A stretch of 9,860 nucleotides of DNA from assembly GCF_000719475.1 (NCBI RefSeq), contig NZ_JOGO01000119.1, forward strand, positions 1 through 9,860. Direction: 5' to 3'. The position numbers and the translations under genes are program-made. Source of the stretch: Streptomyces sp. NRRL F-5630 (lineage in GTDB: Bacteria > Actinomycetota > Actinomycetes > Streptomycetales > Streptomycetaceae). The notes under the pieces are model-generated. The model saw only the letters and a program-made list of their open reading frames with translations, searched no databases and had not been told where the DNA came from. This document shows positions 1-5,814 of the stretch, piece after piece. The first letter of the stretch is position 1; every line of letters starts with the position of its first letter.

Positions 1-127
1 GGGGCGGGTCGGTGCCGCGCGCGGGCGGCGGGGAGTAGGGGGTGGCGGGCCGTTCGGAGGACTGGCGGCTGACGGGGATGAAGCCCTGTCGCTTCCAGCC
101 GCCGCCTCTGGGTTCAGGTTCCGTCAT
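1..127 (-). CDS. Hypothetical protein, N-terminal fragment (runs off left edge)
   Basis: Read on the minus strand, an ATG at 127-125 opens a frame that stays open to the window edge (42 codons). The product starts MTEPEPRGGGWKRQG and continues as a proline-, serine- and arginine-rich segment with no membrane helix or recognisable motif. About 36 of 42 third positions are G or C, as expected for a real gene here, although an AGA and several GAA codons occur near the start. A GAGGA Shine-Dalgarno sequence lies at 135-131, only 3 nt from the ATG, which is slightly tight. The gene is divergent from the rodlin gene, about 475 bp away. I do not recognise the family; the bulk of the protein lies outside the window. 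The coding call rests on codon bias plus the ribosome site, so it is moderate. Confidence 0.5.
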   Translation of the reverse strand, partial: MTEPEPRGGGWKRQGFIPVSRQSSERPATPYSPPPARGTDPP

Positions 128-603
128 GCTTCCTCATCGTCGCCGGACGTGCCCCGTGCTCAGGCCGTCACACCCCAGGGTCCCCCGTTCACCGCACGGT
201 GTGGGGGCGAATGAGGGATTCGCCCGCGTTGCGCCCCCTCGCGCGCTCCCTCTTACGGGGGCATTGCGCGAGTGGCGCCCCGCGCGGCGCCGCACCGTGG
301 TAGACGGCCTCCTCCCGCCGCGGTGGGCCCTCGCGGAAGAGGCCGCACCGCGGCCCGTGCGCGAGCCGCCGTTTCCGGTTCTCCGGCCGGGACGGTGCGG
401 GCCTCGCCGCGCCCGGCTCGTCGGGGCCGCCCCCGTCGTGGCGGCCCGGGGCTCCCGCCACCGTGTCCCGCGCGCTCCGGGCGGGCGGGGCGCGTGGGCC
501 GTTCGGGTGTCATGCGGGCCGATGGCGCAACTCCCGGCGGGCTCGGGTGGTTGGGGTGACTGGTGATCCTGTCTCGGGGTCCGCTTTCCGAAAGGGGACA
601 GTC
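128..603. other. Gene-poor intergenic region upstream of the rodlin gene
   Basis: No convincing gene is seen in these 476 bases. The open frames are overlapping GC-rich shadows without ribosome sites or recognisable products. Visible structure includes an 8-bp perfect inverted repeat, GGGCGAAT at 205-212 and ATTCGCCC at 218-225, around a 5-nt loop, and a small GGCGCC inverted pair at 274-279 and 286-291. The promoters of the divergent left-edge gene and of the rodlin should lie here, but I could not assign -35/-10 elements. The rodlin ribosome site (AAAGGGG, about 591-597) closes the region. Confidence 0.6.
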
Positions 604-1002
604 ATGAAGAAGCTGTGGGCCGCCGCCGCGGTCGCCGTCACGGTCGCGGGTGCGGGTGCCGCTCCCGCCATGGCGCTCAGCGACGACGGTGGTACGACCT
701 CCGTCTCGGGCAACGGTGCCCAGCAGTCGTACGGCAACCAGGCCACGTTCGGGAAGATGAGCCCCCAGCTCGCTCTCGTCCAGGGCTCGCTCAACAAGCC
801 CTGCATCGGCCTGCCCGCCAAGGTCAACGCCGGTTCGATCGTCGGCCTCGTGCCCGTCGCGGTCCAGGACATCAACGTCCTGTCCTCGCCGCAGAACCAG
901 CAGTGCACCGAGAACTCCACCCAGGCCAAGGGCGACGAGCCGCTGTCGCACATCCTGGACGACATCCCGGTCCTCTCGGGCAACGGCGCCGCCAACGGCT
1001 GA
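604..1002 (+). CDS. rdl: Rodlin, secreted aerial-hypha surface protein
   Basis: The 132-residue product matches rodlins (RdlA/RdlB) of Streptomyces, which are secreted and help arrange chaplin fibrils into the paired-rod 'rodlet' pattern on aerial hyphae and spores. Residues 1-24 form a Sec signal peptide (MKK, hydrophobic AV-rich core, cleavage likely after AMA). The mature part carries the family-diagnostic stretches GSLNKPCIGLPAK (61-73), VQDINVLSSPQNQQC (87-101) and GDEPLSHILDDIPVLSGNG (110-128). The two conserved cysteines are C67 and C101. Length is normal for the family. The ATG has a good AAAGGGG ribosome site about 6 nt upstream. The gene stands alone with its own terminator at 1025-1073. 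Characterised species such as S. coelicolor carry two divergent rodlin genes; here no second copy is seen and the divergent neighbour is unrelated. RdlA and RdlB cannot be told apart from this sequence. Confidence 0.95.
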   Translation: MKKLWAAAAVAVTVAGAGAAPAMALSDDGGTTSVSGNGAQQSYGNQATFGKMSPQLALVQGSLNKPCIGLPAKVNAGSIVGLVPVAVQDINVLSSPQNQQCTENSTQAKGDEPLSHILDDIPVLSGNGAANG

Positions 1003-1024
1003 CCGCCGCCCCGGACGGGATCGA

Positions 1025-1073
1025 CGAGGGCCCGCCTCCCCACGCACCACGCGCGTGGGAGGGCGGGCCCTCG
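1025..1073 (+). terminator. Rodlin transcription terminator hairpin
   Basis: The arms 1025-1045 and 1053-1073 pair over 21 positions with one G-U wobble and one C-A mismatch, around a 7-nt loop (1046-1052). The hairpin starts 22 nt after the rodlin stop codon. There is no T-tract, which is usual for Streptomyces hairpin terminators. Confidence 0.85.
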
Positions 1074-1188
1074 CTCGTTCCCCTGTTCGGCCGTCCACTC
1101 GTTCCCCTGTTCCCTGTGGTGTGCGGGACTGGCGGGATCTTTTCCGCGGGGCCGTCCGTTGGGAGGAGTGCCCGGGCGCGACTGGTAG

Positions 1189-1208
1189 CTTCTACAGCAC
1201 TGTAGAAG
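1189..1208. promoter_or_regulatory. BlaI-like operator upstream of terB (site 1)
   Basis: CTTCTACAGCACTGTAGAAG is a perfect 9-bp inverted repeat around a 2-nt centre, in a sharply AT-richer patch. Positions 1192-1209 match 17 of 18 bases of the site between terD and the blaI-like gene (2524-2541). BlaI/MecI/CopY-family repressors bind dyads with TACA...TGTA half sites. Here TACA and TGTA are 4 nt apart, against 2 in the classical staphylococcal and enterococcal sites. A TAGCTT hexamer at 1186-1191 could be the -10 region, so binding would occlude the promoter. The dyad is certain; the identity of its binder is inference from the neighbouring regulator gene. Confidence 0.75.
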
Positions 1209-1237
1209 TGCGGGGCTCCAGTGGGGCTGCCCGTGGT

Positions 1238-1261
1238 CGGCCCGCCGTGCCCGGCGGGCCG
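1238..1261 (+). promoter_or_regulatory. Stable hairpin in the terB 5' leader
   Basis: CGGCCCGCCG (1238-1247) and CGGCGGGCCG (1252-1261) form a perfect 10-bp GC-rich stem with a 4-nt loop. It lies between operator site 1 and the terB ribosome site (GGAG at 1277-1280). It could influence mRNA stability, translation or early termination, but nothing here proves a regulatory role. Confidence 0.5.
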
Positions 1262-1285
1262 GGGTTTACGAGAGACGGAGTTCTC

Positions 1286-1741
1286 ATGGCGCTCTGGGAT
1301 CGCATCAAGGATTCCGCGCAGACGATGCAGGGACAGCTCGTCGCGAAGAAGAACGACCTCAAGAGCGGCGCCTTCCGCGACGCGAGCATGGCGATGTGCG
1401 CGCTCGTGGCGGCGGCCGACGGCAGCGTCGACCCCTCCGAGCGGCAGCGGGTCGCGCAGCTCATCACCTCCAACGAGGTCCTCCAGAACTTCCCGGCCGA
1501 CGATCTGCGCCGCCGCTTCGAGGCCAACCTCGACAAGCTCACGAGCGACTTCGACTTCGGCAAGGTCGGCATCCTCCAGGAGATCGCCAAGGCCAAGAAG
1601 AAGCCCGCCGAGGCCCGCGCGGTCATCCAGATCGGCATCGTCATCGGCGGCGCCGACGGCGACTTCGACAAGGACGAGCAGGGCGTCGTGCGCGAGGCGT
1701 GCTTCGCGCTGGGCCTGCCGCCGCACGAGTTCGACCTCTGA
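1286..1741 (+). CDS. terB: TerB-family tellurite-resistance/stress protein
   Basis: This encodes a 151-residue soluble helical protein of the TerB family, part of the Ter stress-response complex. That complex is linked to tellurite, phage and colicin resistance and binds divalent metal ions. The family signature is present twice: AAADGSVDPSE at about 42-52 and GGADGDFDKDE at about 121-131. These are the two acidic ADGxxDxxE-type loops thought to hold metal. The full family length is present, beginning MALWDRIKDSAQ. The ATG has GGAG 5 nt upstream. The gene stands alone, with operator site 1 in its leader and a hairpin terminator shared with the convergent terD. Its probable co-regulation with terD (same operator) suggests that the two act together although they are not in one operon. 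Tellurite resistance itself is not implied; many Streptomyces ter genes serve other roles. Confidence 0.93.
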   Translation: MALWDRIKDSAQTMQGQLVAKKNDLKSGAFRDASMAMCALVAAADGSVDPSERQRVAQLITSNEVLQNFPADDLRRRFEANLDKLTSDFDFGKVGILQEIAKAKKKPAEARAVIQIGIVIGGADGDFDKDEQGVVREACFALGLPPHEFDL

Positions 1742-1802
1742 GACCTCCCGGATCTCCCGGGGCTTCCGTATCCCGCGGGCGCCCCGGGACTTCCCGCGCG
1801 TC

Positions 1803-1856
1803 ACGGGCCAGGGGCCGGGTCCGCCGTCATCACGGCGAACCCGGCCCCTGGCCCGT
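1803..1856. terminator. Bidirectional terminator between terB and terD
   Basis: The arms 1803-1827 and 1832-1856 form a 25-bp stem with a single C-A mismatch and a CATC tetraloop. It lies between the convergent terB stop (1741) and terD stop (1877), and the near-perfect symmetry suits termination from both sides. Confidence 0.9.
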
Positions 1857-1876
1857 ATCCGTCTCTTACGTCCCGC

Positions 1877-2452
1877 TCAGACGTTGACGCCGAAGTCCGA
1901 GGCGATGCCCGCGAGTCCGGAGGCGTAGCCCTGGCCTACCGCGCGGAACTTCCACTCCGTGCCGTGGCGGTAGACCTCGCCGAAGACCATCGCGGTCTCG
2001 GTCGAGGCGTCCTCGGAGAGGTCGTATCGCGCCAGTTCGGTGCCGCCCTCGCGGTTCACGACGCGGATGAAGGCGTTGCGGACCTGGCCGAAGCTCTGGC
2101 CGCGCGACTCCGCCTCGTGGATGGAGACCGGGAAGACGATCTTGTCGACCTCGGCGGGGACCTGCGCGAGGTCGATCTCGATCGACTCGTCGTCGCCCTC
2201 GCCCTCGCCCGTCAGGTTGTCGCCGGTGTGGCGGACGGAGCCGTCCGGGCTGGTCAGGTTGTTGTAGAAGACGAAGTGCGCGTCCGAGACGACCTTCCCG
2301 GACGCCGCGCACAGCAGCGCGCTCGCGTCCAGGTCGTAGTCGCTGCCCGTCGTGGTCCGGACGTCCCAGCCCAGGCCGACCGTGATCGACGTGAGCCCGG
2401 GGGCCTCCTTCGACAGCGAGACGTTGCCGCCCTTGGCCAGCGTGACTCCCAT
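1877..2452 (-). CDS. terD: TerD-family calcium-binding stress protein
   Basis: The 191-residue product is a full-length TerD-domain protein: [20 protein letters not shown] at the start, then [20 protein letters not shown] and the FVFYNN motif at 60-65. TerD proteins are cytosolic calcium-binding beta-sandwich proteins of the Ter stress system, and in Streptomyces several paralogues affect differentiation. Acidic metal-binding clusters are visible at D38-D40-D42 and in [12 protein letters not shown] at about 84-95. The usual [14 protein letters not shown] stretch is at 120-133. The ATG at 2452-2450 is supported by AAGGAG (2466-2461) with 8-nt spacing; the frame stays open upstream, but that part lacks similarity to the family. 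The gene is divergent from the BlaI-like regulator, with an operator dyad between them, and convergent with terB. Confidence 0.95.
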   Translation of the reverse strand: MGVTLAKGGNVSLSKEAPGLTSITVGLGWDVRTTTGSDYDLDASALLCAASGKVVSDAHFVFYNNLTSPDGSVRHTGDNLTGEGEGDDESIEIDLAQVPAEVDKIVFPVSIHEAESRGQSFGQVRNAFIRVVNREGGTELARYDLSEDASTETAMVFGEVYRHGTEWKFRAVGQGYASGLAGIASDFGVNV

Positions 2453-2523
2453 GGTGTTCGCTCCTTGGTCTCGGGGGTGTTGCCGGATGTGGCTCGTTCC
2501 GGAAAACTGCCTCGCTCTGAAAA

Positions 2524-2541
2524 CTACAGGACTGTAGAAGT
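2524..2541. promoter_or_regulatory. BlaI-like operator in the terD/blaI divergent region (site 2)
   Basis: CTACAGGACTGTAGAAGT contains a perfect 6-bp dyad, CTACAG (2524-2529) and CTGTAG (2532-2537), with a 2-nt centre. It is identical to site 1 (1192-1209) except for one central base. It lies about 80 bp from the terD start and about 85 bp from the blaI-like start, a position from which one repressor could control both divergent promoters and its own gene. The left outer arm is degenerate, so it may bind more weakly than site 1. On the terD strand a TAGTTT hexamer (2526-2521) overlaps the dyad and is a candidate -10. Confidence 0.75.
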
Positions 2542-2617
2542 TGATGGCGGGGCCCGGGTCCCCGGCTCGGTACGATCGGGACCCGGGGTGAGCCGGCGGG
2601 TGCGAGGAGGTGCGGGC

Positions 2618-3070
2618 GTGAGCGGGACCGAGCGGAACGGTGGCCGACGGCGTGGACAGGGCGAACTGGAGGCCAGGGTGCTCGCCGTGCTCCACTCCGC
2701 CCCCGGACCCGTACCCGCGGGCTGGGTGCGCGAACACGTCGGCGGCGAACTCGCGTACACGACCGTGATGACGATCCTGACGCGGCTTCGCTCCAAGGAC
2801 ACCGTGACCAGGGAACGCCGGGGCCGCTCCTTCCTGTGGAGCGCCGTCGCCGACGAGGCGGGGCTCGCGGCGCTGCGGATGCGGCGGCTGCTCGACGGCG
2901 AGCACGACCGCGACGCGGTCCTCACGAGCTTCGTCACCTCCCTCTCGGCGCAGGACGAACGGCTGGTCCGCGAACTGCTCGCGGGCGGCGCGGCCGAGGG
3001 GCCGCTCGCGGACGGCGGCCCGGGGGGCCCGCTCGCGGACGGCGGGGCCGGGGGCTCCGGAGAGGGCTGA
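2618..3070 (+). CDS. blaI: BlaI/MecI/CopY-family transcriptional repressor
   Basis: This encodes a 150-residue winged-helix repressor of the Penicillinase_R (BlaI/MecI) family. These proteins bind dyad operators as dimers and are released when a partner membrane metalloprotease is activated. The DNA-binding domain spans about 13-78. The recognition-helix block [16 protein letters not shown] (45-60) is the family hallmark, followed by the wing ([15 protein letters not shown]). The dimerisation region is at about 80-122. Residues 123-150 form a Gly-rich tail containing two copies of GPLADGG. The GTG at 2618 is chosen because GAGGAGG lies 7 nt upstream; in-frame GTGs at 2588 and 2600 lack a site. 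The M56 protease gene begins 5 nt after the stop, the classic repressor-protease pairing. Likely targets from the sequence are itself, terD and terB. It need not control a beta-lactamase; none is seen here. Confidence 0.93.
   Translation: MSGTERNGGRRRGQGELEARVLAVLHSAPGPVPAGWVREHVGGELAYTTVMTILTRLRSKDTVTRERRGRSFLWSAVADEAGLAALRMRRLLDGEHDRDAVLTSFVTSLSAQDERLVRELLAGGAAEGPLADGGPGGPLADGGAGGSGEG
2999..3052 (+). repeat. 27-bp tandem duplication in the blaI-like C-terminus
   Basis: Two imperfect 27-bp copies (2999-3025 and 3026-3052) encode GPLADGGPG and GPLADGGAG. They lengthen the C-terminal tail of the repressor beyond the conserved family core, and probably arose by slippage in GC-rich DNA. Confidence 0.75.
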
Positions 3071-3075
3071 GGTAC

Positions 3076-4008
3076 GTGGAGTACGTCGTCTTCCTGCCGT
3101 TCGTCGTCCCGCTGACCGCGCTGCCGGTCGGCCGCCTCGCGGTGCGCCACCTCCACCCGCGCACCGCGACCCTCCTCCTCACCGCGCTCGCCGTCGTGCT
3201 CGCCCTGTGCAGCACGGTCTGCCTCGGCCTCTTCGGCGTCGTCGGCACCGCCCGCATCCCGCACAACCCCCTCCCGGACGCCTGGGCGGACCCCGAGGTG
3301 CGGGCCGCGGTGCCGTGGGACGAGGTGACGGGCCTCGTCTCGCTCGCCGCGCTGCTCGGCGCGCTGGCCGCCTGCGTGCGGACCGGGGCGCGGCACCGGA
3401 AGGCGCGGATCGCGGCCCGCCGCGCGGCCTGGGCGGTACGGGACCGGGACGGCGTGGCCGTCCTGCCCGACCCCACCCCCTACGCGTACGCCCTCCCGGG
3501 CCGCCCCGCGCTCGTCGTGGTCTCGCGCGGGATGCGGGAGTGCCTCACCGCGCGCGAGTACGGGGCCCTGCTCGCCCACGAGCGCGCGCACCTCGCGGCC
3601 CGGCACCACGGGCTCCTCCTCGTCGCGCGCCTGGCGGCGTGCGCGAACCCCTTGCTGCGCCCGCTGGTCGGCGCGCTCACCTACGGCGCCGAGCGCTGGG
3701 CGGACGAGGAGGCGGCGCGGGCCGTGGGGGACCGGAGGGTGACGGCGCGGGCGGTGGGGCGCGCGGCGCTCTCCTCCTCGGGCTTCGGCACGGACCTCCT
3801 GCCCGCCTTCGCCGCGCCCGGCCCCGTGCCCCGCCGCGTGGCCGCCCTGCTCGCCCCGCCCCCGCCCGCGCGGTGGCCCGGCCCGTACTGGGCGCCGGTG
3901 GGCTGGGCGGCGCTGATGGCGGGCGGCGGGGTCGTGGTGTCGGCGGCGTCGTCGTTCAACGCGGCGGTGACGGTCGTGGGGGTGTGGATGGCGGCGGGGG
4001 TGGTGTGA
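3076..4008 (+). CDS. M56-family (BlaR1/MecR1-like) membrane zinc peptidase
   Basis: This encodes a 310-residue integral membrane metallopeptidase. Hydrophobic segments lie at about 3-23, 30-57 and 85-101, before a cytosolic domain with the zinc motif HERAH (168-172). ERWADEE at 206-212 supplies the likely third ligand in an ExxxD arrangement. Two more hydrophobic segments follow at about 270-290 and 294-310. In BlaR1/MecR1, the enzyme cleaves or triggers cleavage of the partner repressor after a signal. This protein ends after the last membrane segment and lacks the extracellular penicillin-binding sensor domain of BlaR1, so its signal is unknown. The GTG start at 3076 is 5 nt after the blaI-like stop, with GAGAGGG about 10 nt upstream, and implies translational coupling. 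It converges on the polymerase gene, with a hairpin between them. M48 is an alternative family name for the HExxH fold. Confidence 0.9.
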   Translation: MEYVVFLPFVVPLTALPVGRLAVRHLHPRTATLLLTALAVVLALCSTVCLGLFGVVGTARIPHNPLPDAWADPEVRAAVPWDEVTGLVSLAALLGALAACVRTGARHRKARIAARRAAWAVRDRDGVAVLPDPTPYAYALPGRPALVVVSRGMRECLTAREYGALLAHERAHLAARHHGLLLVARLAACANPLLRPLVGALTYGAERWADEEAARAVGDRRVTARAVGRAALSSSGFGTDLLPAFAAPGPVPRRVAALLAPPPPARWPGPYWAPVGWAALMAGGGVVVSAASSFNAAVTVVGVWMAAGVV

Positions 4009-4043
4009 GGGCGGTGCGCCAGGGCGGTTCCGGCACCGGGCAG

Positions 4044-4071
4044 GGCGGACCCGGCCGAACGCCGGTCCGCC
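4044..4071. terminator. Hairpin between the M56 gene and the polymerase gene
   Basis: GGCGGACC (4044-4051) pairs with GGTCCGCC (4064-4071). The stem extends by two to three further pairs past a single bulged C at 4052, leaving a loop of 5-7 nt. It abuts the polymerase stop codon (4074-4072) and lies 35 nt after the M56 stop, so it may serve both convergent genes. Confidence 0.65.
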
Positions 4072-5739
4072 TCACTTCGCGTCCGCGTAGCACTCCACGA
4101 TCGCCGTCGTGAAGGGGACGCGGAGGGGGATGTCCCCGAAGCAGACGTGGGTGGCCTCGCGGGCGGCCTCCGCGATCAGGGCGGGGATCTCGGGCGCCTC
4201 GGAGGCGGGGGCGTGGACGATGACCTCGTCGTGCTGGAAGAAGACCAGCTCAGCGGCGCGGGAGCGGAGTGCGCGGCGCAGGGCGGCCAGGAGGAGCAGG
4301 GTCCAGTCGGCCGCCGCGCCCTGGACGACGAAGTTGCGGGTGAAGCGGCCCCGGGCGCGGGAGGCGGAGACGGACGGGGCGGGCTCGTCCTCCTGCGGGA
4401 TACCGGCCTCTTCCTGGGCCTCGCCGCCCAGCGGGGGACACGTGCGGCCCAGCCAGGTGCGGACGAGGCGGCCCTCCTCGCCGGCGCGGGCCGCCTCGTC
4501 CACGTAAGCGACGGCCTTCGGGAAGCGGCGGCGCAGCGCCGCCAGGTTCTTCAGGCCGTCGCCCGAGGTCTGGCCGTAGATCGCGCCGAGTACGGCGATC
4601 TTGGCGCGGTCGCGGTCACCCGCGAAGGCACGGTCCGAGACCGCCGCGTAGAGGTCGTCCGCCTTCGCGGCCACGTCCAGGAGCGCCCCGTCGCCCGCGA
4701 CCGCCGCGAGGATGCGCGGCTCCATCTGGGCCGCGTCCGCCACGACGAGGCGCCAGCCCGGGTCCGCGACGACCGCGCCGCGCACCACCTTCGGGATCTG
4801 GAGCGCGCCGCCCCCCGCCGTCGTCCACCGCCCCGAGACCGCCCCGCCCACCACGTACCGGGGGCGGAAACGGCCCTCGCGCACCCAGTCCGCGAGCCAG
4901 CTCCAGCCGTGCGCCGTCCACAGGCGGTAGAGCTTCTTGTACGCGAGGAGCGGTGCGACCGCCGGGTGGTCCACCTTCTCCAGCTCCCAGCGCCGCGTCG
5001 AGGTGAGCTTCACGCCCGACTCGGCGAAGGCGCGCAGCACCTCGGCGGGCAGGTCGGGGCGGACGCGCTTGCCGAAGGCGCGCGAGACCTCCTCCGCCAG
5101 CTCAGCGAGCCTGCGCGGCTCGCCGCCGCCCGCGTACCGCTCGCCGAGCAGCTCGCGCAAAAGTTCCCTGTGCCGGTCCGCGCTCCACGGCAGGCCCGTC
5201 GCGTTCAGTTCGGCGGCGACGAGCGTGGCCGCCGACTCGGTGCCCGTGAGAAGGGTGAAGCGGCCGGGGTGGGTGGTCTTCGCGTGGCGCCGCACCTGCT
5301 CCGCGTAGACCTCGGCGACCGCCTCGGGCGGGAGCGGGGCCGGGCGCGGGTCGAAGAGGGAGGACTGCGCGTCGGGCTCGGCGGAGGGGCCCGGCGGGTC
5401 CTCGGGCACGGGGGCGTCGTGGAGGCGGGCCCAGGCGGCGGCGAGCGCGCGGGGCTGTCCGTACCTGCCCTCGTGGCCGAGCAACAGCGTCTCGGCCGCC
5501 TCGATGTCGTAGCACCGCTCGACGCGGACCCCCGCGGCGAGCAGCGCCGGGTACACGTGCGGAGTGGAGCGCCAGACCCAGCGGCCCACGTCCGGCCTCG
5601 CCCGTACCGCCGTCGCCGCGTCCGGCTCGGCGACCGGGGGTGCGGCGAGCGCGCCCTCGGGGGTGAGCGGGGCGACGCGCACGCCGGGGCCCTCCGCGTC
5701 CGCGGAGGTGAGGAGCCAGCGGACAGCGGGACGGGTCAC
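4072..5739 (-). CDS. Family A DNA polymerase, short actinobacterial form ('bifunctional 3'-5' exonuclease/DNA polymerase')
   Basis: The 555-residue product has a Pol I-type polymerase domain in its C-terminal half. Motif A is VVADAAQMEPR (332-342) with catalytic D335 and the steric-gate E340. Motif B, R376-x3-K380-x7-Y388-G, has exact family spacing. Motif C is QHDEV (502-506) with D504. It lacks the 5' nuclease domain of true PolA. The N-terminal third occupies the position of the 3'-5' exonuclease domain, but I see no intact DxE or YxxxD catalytic set, so proofreading is doubtful despite the usual family name. Motif A departs from DYSQIELR (Y to A, S to A, L to P), as is typical of this group. 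A role in repair or gap filling as a second Pol I-like enzyme is inference. The GTG at 5739-5737 has no clear ribosome site and follows a hairpin directly. The gene is divergent from the DUF2786 gene. Confidence 0.9.
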   Translation of the reverse strand: MTRPAVRWLLTSADAEGPGVRVAPLTPEGALAAPPVAEPDAATAVRARPDVGRWVWRSTPHVYPALLAAGVRVERCYDIEAAETLLLGHEGRYGQPRALAAAWARLHDAPVPEDPPGPSAEPDAQSSLFDPRPAPLPPEAVAEVYAEQVRRHAKTTHPGRFTLLTGTESAATLVAAELNATGLPWSADRHRELLRELLGERYAGGGEPRRLAELAEEVSRAFGKRVRPDLPAEVLRAFAESGVKLTSTRRWELEKVDHPAVAPLLAYKKLYRLWTAHGWSWLADWVREGRFRPRYVVGGAVSGRWTTAGGGALQIPKVVRGAVVADPGWRLVVADAAQMEPRILAAVAGDGALLDVAAKADDLYAAVSDRAFAGDRDRAKIAVLGAIYGQTSGDGLKNLAALRRRFPKAVAYVDEAARAGEEGRLVRTWLGRTCPPLGGEAQEEAGIPQEDEPAPSVSASRARGRFTRNFVVQGAAADWTLLLLAALRRALRSRAAELVFFQHDEVIVHAPASEAPEIPALIAEAAREATHVCFGDIPLRVPFTTAIVECYADAK

Positions 5740-5758
5740 GCCTGCGAGTCTCGCAGGC
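5740..5758. promoter_or_regulatory. 19-bp palindrome abutting the polymerase start codon
   Basis: GCCTGCGAGTCTCGCAGGC is a perfect 9-bp inverted repeat around a single base, ending exactly next to the GTG start at 5739. As DNA it resembles a repressor dyad. As RNA it would form a hairpin over the place where a ribosome site belongs, at least if the 1-nt centre opens to a 3-nt loop. Either would limit expression of the polymerase. The role is inferred. Confidence 0.65.
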
Positions 5759-5773
5759 GGGTCCGACAACGGG

Positions 5774-5787
5774 TGCCCGCGCGGGCA
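5774..5787. promoter_or_regulatory. 14-bp uninterrupted palindrome TGCCCGCGCGGGCA
   Basis: A perfect 7+7 palindrome sits midway in the polymerase/DUF2786 intergenic region, between the hairpin beside the polymerase start and the DnaA-box pair. It is GC-only except at its ends, so chance is more likely than for its neighbours; the binder, if any, is unknown. Confidence 0.4.
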
Positions 5788-5807
5788 TGTCCACAGGGTG
5801 TGGACAA
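5787..5807. promoter_or_regulatory. Inverted pair of DnaA-box-like 9-mers
   Basis: On the minus strand 5807-5799 reads TTGTCCACA, the preferred Streptomyces DnaA box. On the plus strand 5787-5795 reads ATGTCCACA, one base off that sequence. They face each other with a 3-bp gap, making a perfect 7-bp dyad GTCCACA-GGG-TGTGGAC (5789-5805). Streptomyces DnaA recognises this 9-mer at oriC and at some promoters. Two boxes are far too few for an origin, so transcriptional control or DnaA titration is the likelier role. Binding would cover the proposed DUF2786 -10 element. Confidence 0.6.
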
Positions 5808-5808
5808 T
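5803..5808 (+). promoter_or_regulatory. Candidate -10 element of the DUF2786 gene (leaderless)
   Basis: GACAAT lies exactly at -12 to -7 relative to the GTG at 5815, the position of the -10 hexamer in actinobacterial leaderless promoters (consensus TAnnnT; here the A and final T are kept, the first T is G). No -35 is obvious. Confidence 0.45.
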
Positions 5809-5814
5809 GGGGGA

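Noticed and set aside
42..566. Plus-strand open frame in the rodlin upstream region
   Set aside because: The product is an Arg/Pro-rich sequence without codon bias, ribosome site or family resemblance.
2263..2270. TGTAGAAG inside terD as a third BlaI-like site
   Set aside because: Only one half site is present with no inverted partner, and it lies in coding sequence for the conserved FYNN region.
2618..4008. True beta-lactamase regulatory pair blaI-blaR1
   Set aside because: The protease lacks the penicillin-binding sensor and no beta-lactamase gene is present; only the family relationship is supported.
4914..4922. CCGTCCACA as a DnaA box
   Set aside because: It fits the relaxed consensus but is a single site inside conserved coding sequence; kept only as a remark.
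5787..5807. Replication origin
   Set aside because: Only two boxes are present, with no dnaA or dnaN nearby; a Streptomyces oriC has many more.
4147..5814. Plus-strand open frame running into the DUF2786 gene (990 residues in total)
   Set aside because: It is antisense to the polymerase gene, whose motifs are clear; the DUF2786 start lies at 5815 or 5800.
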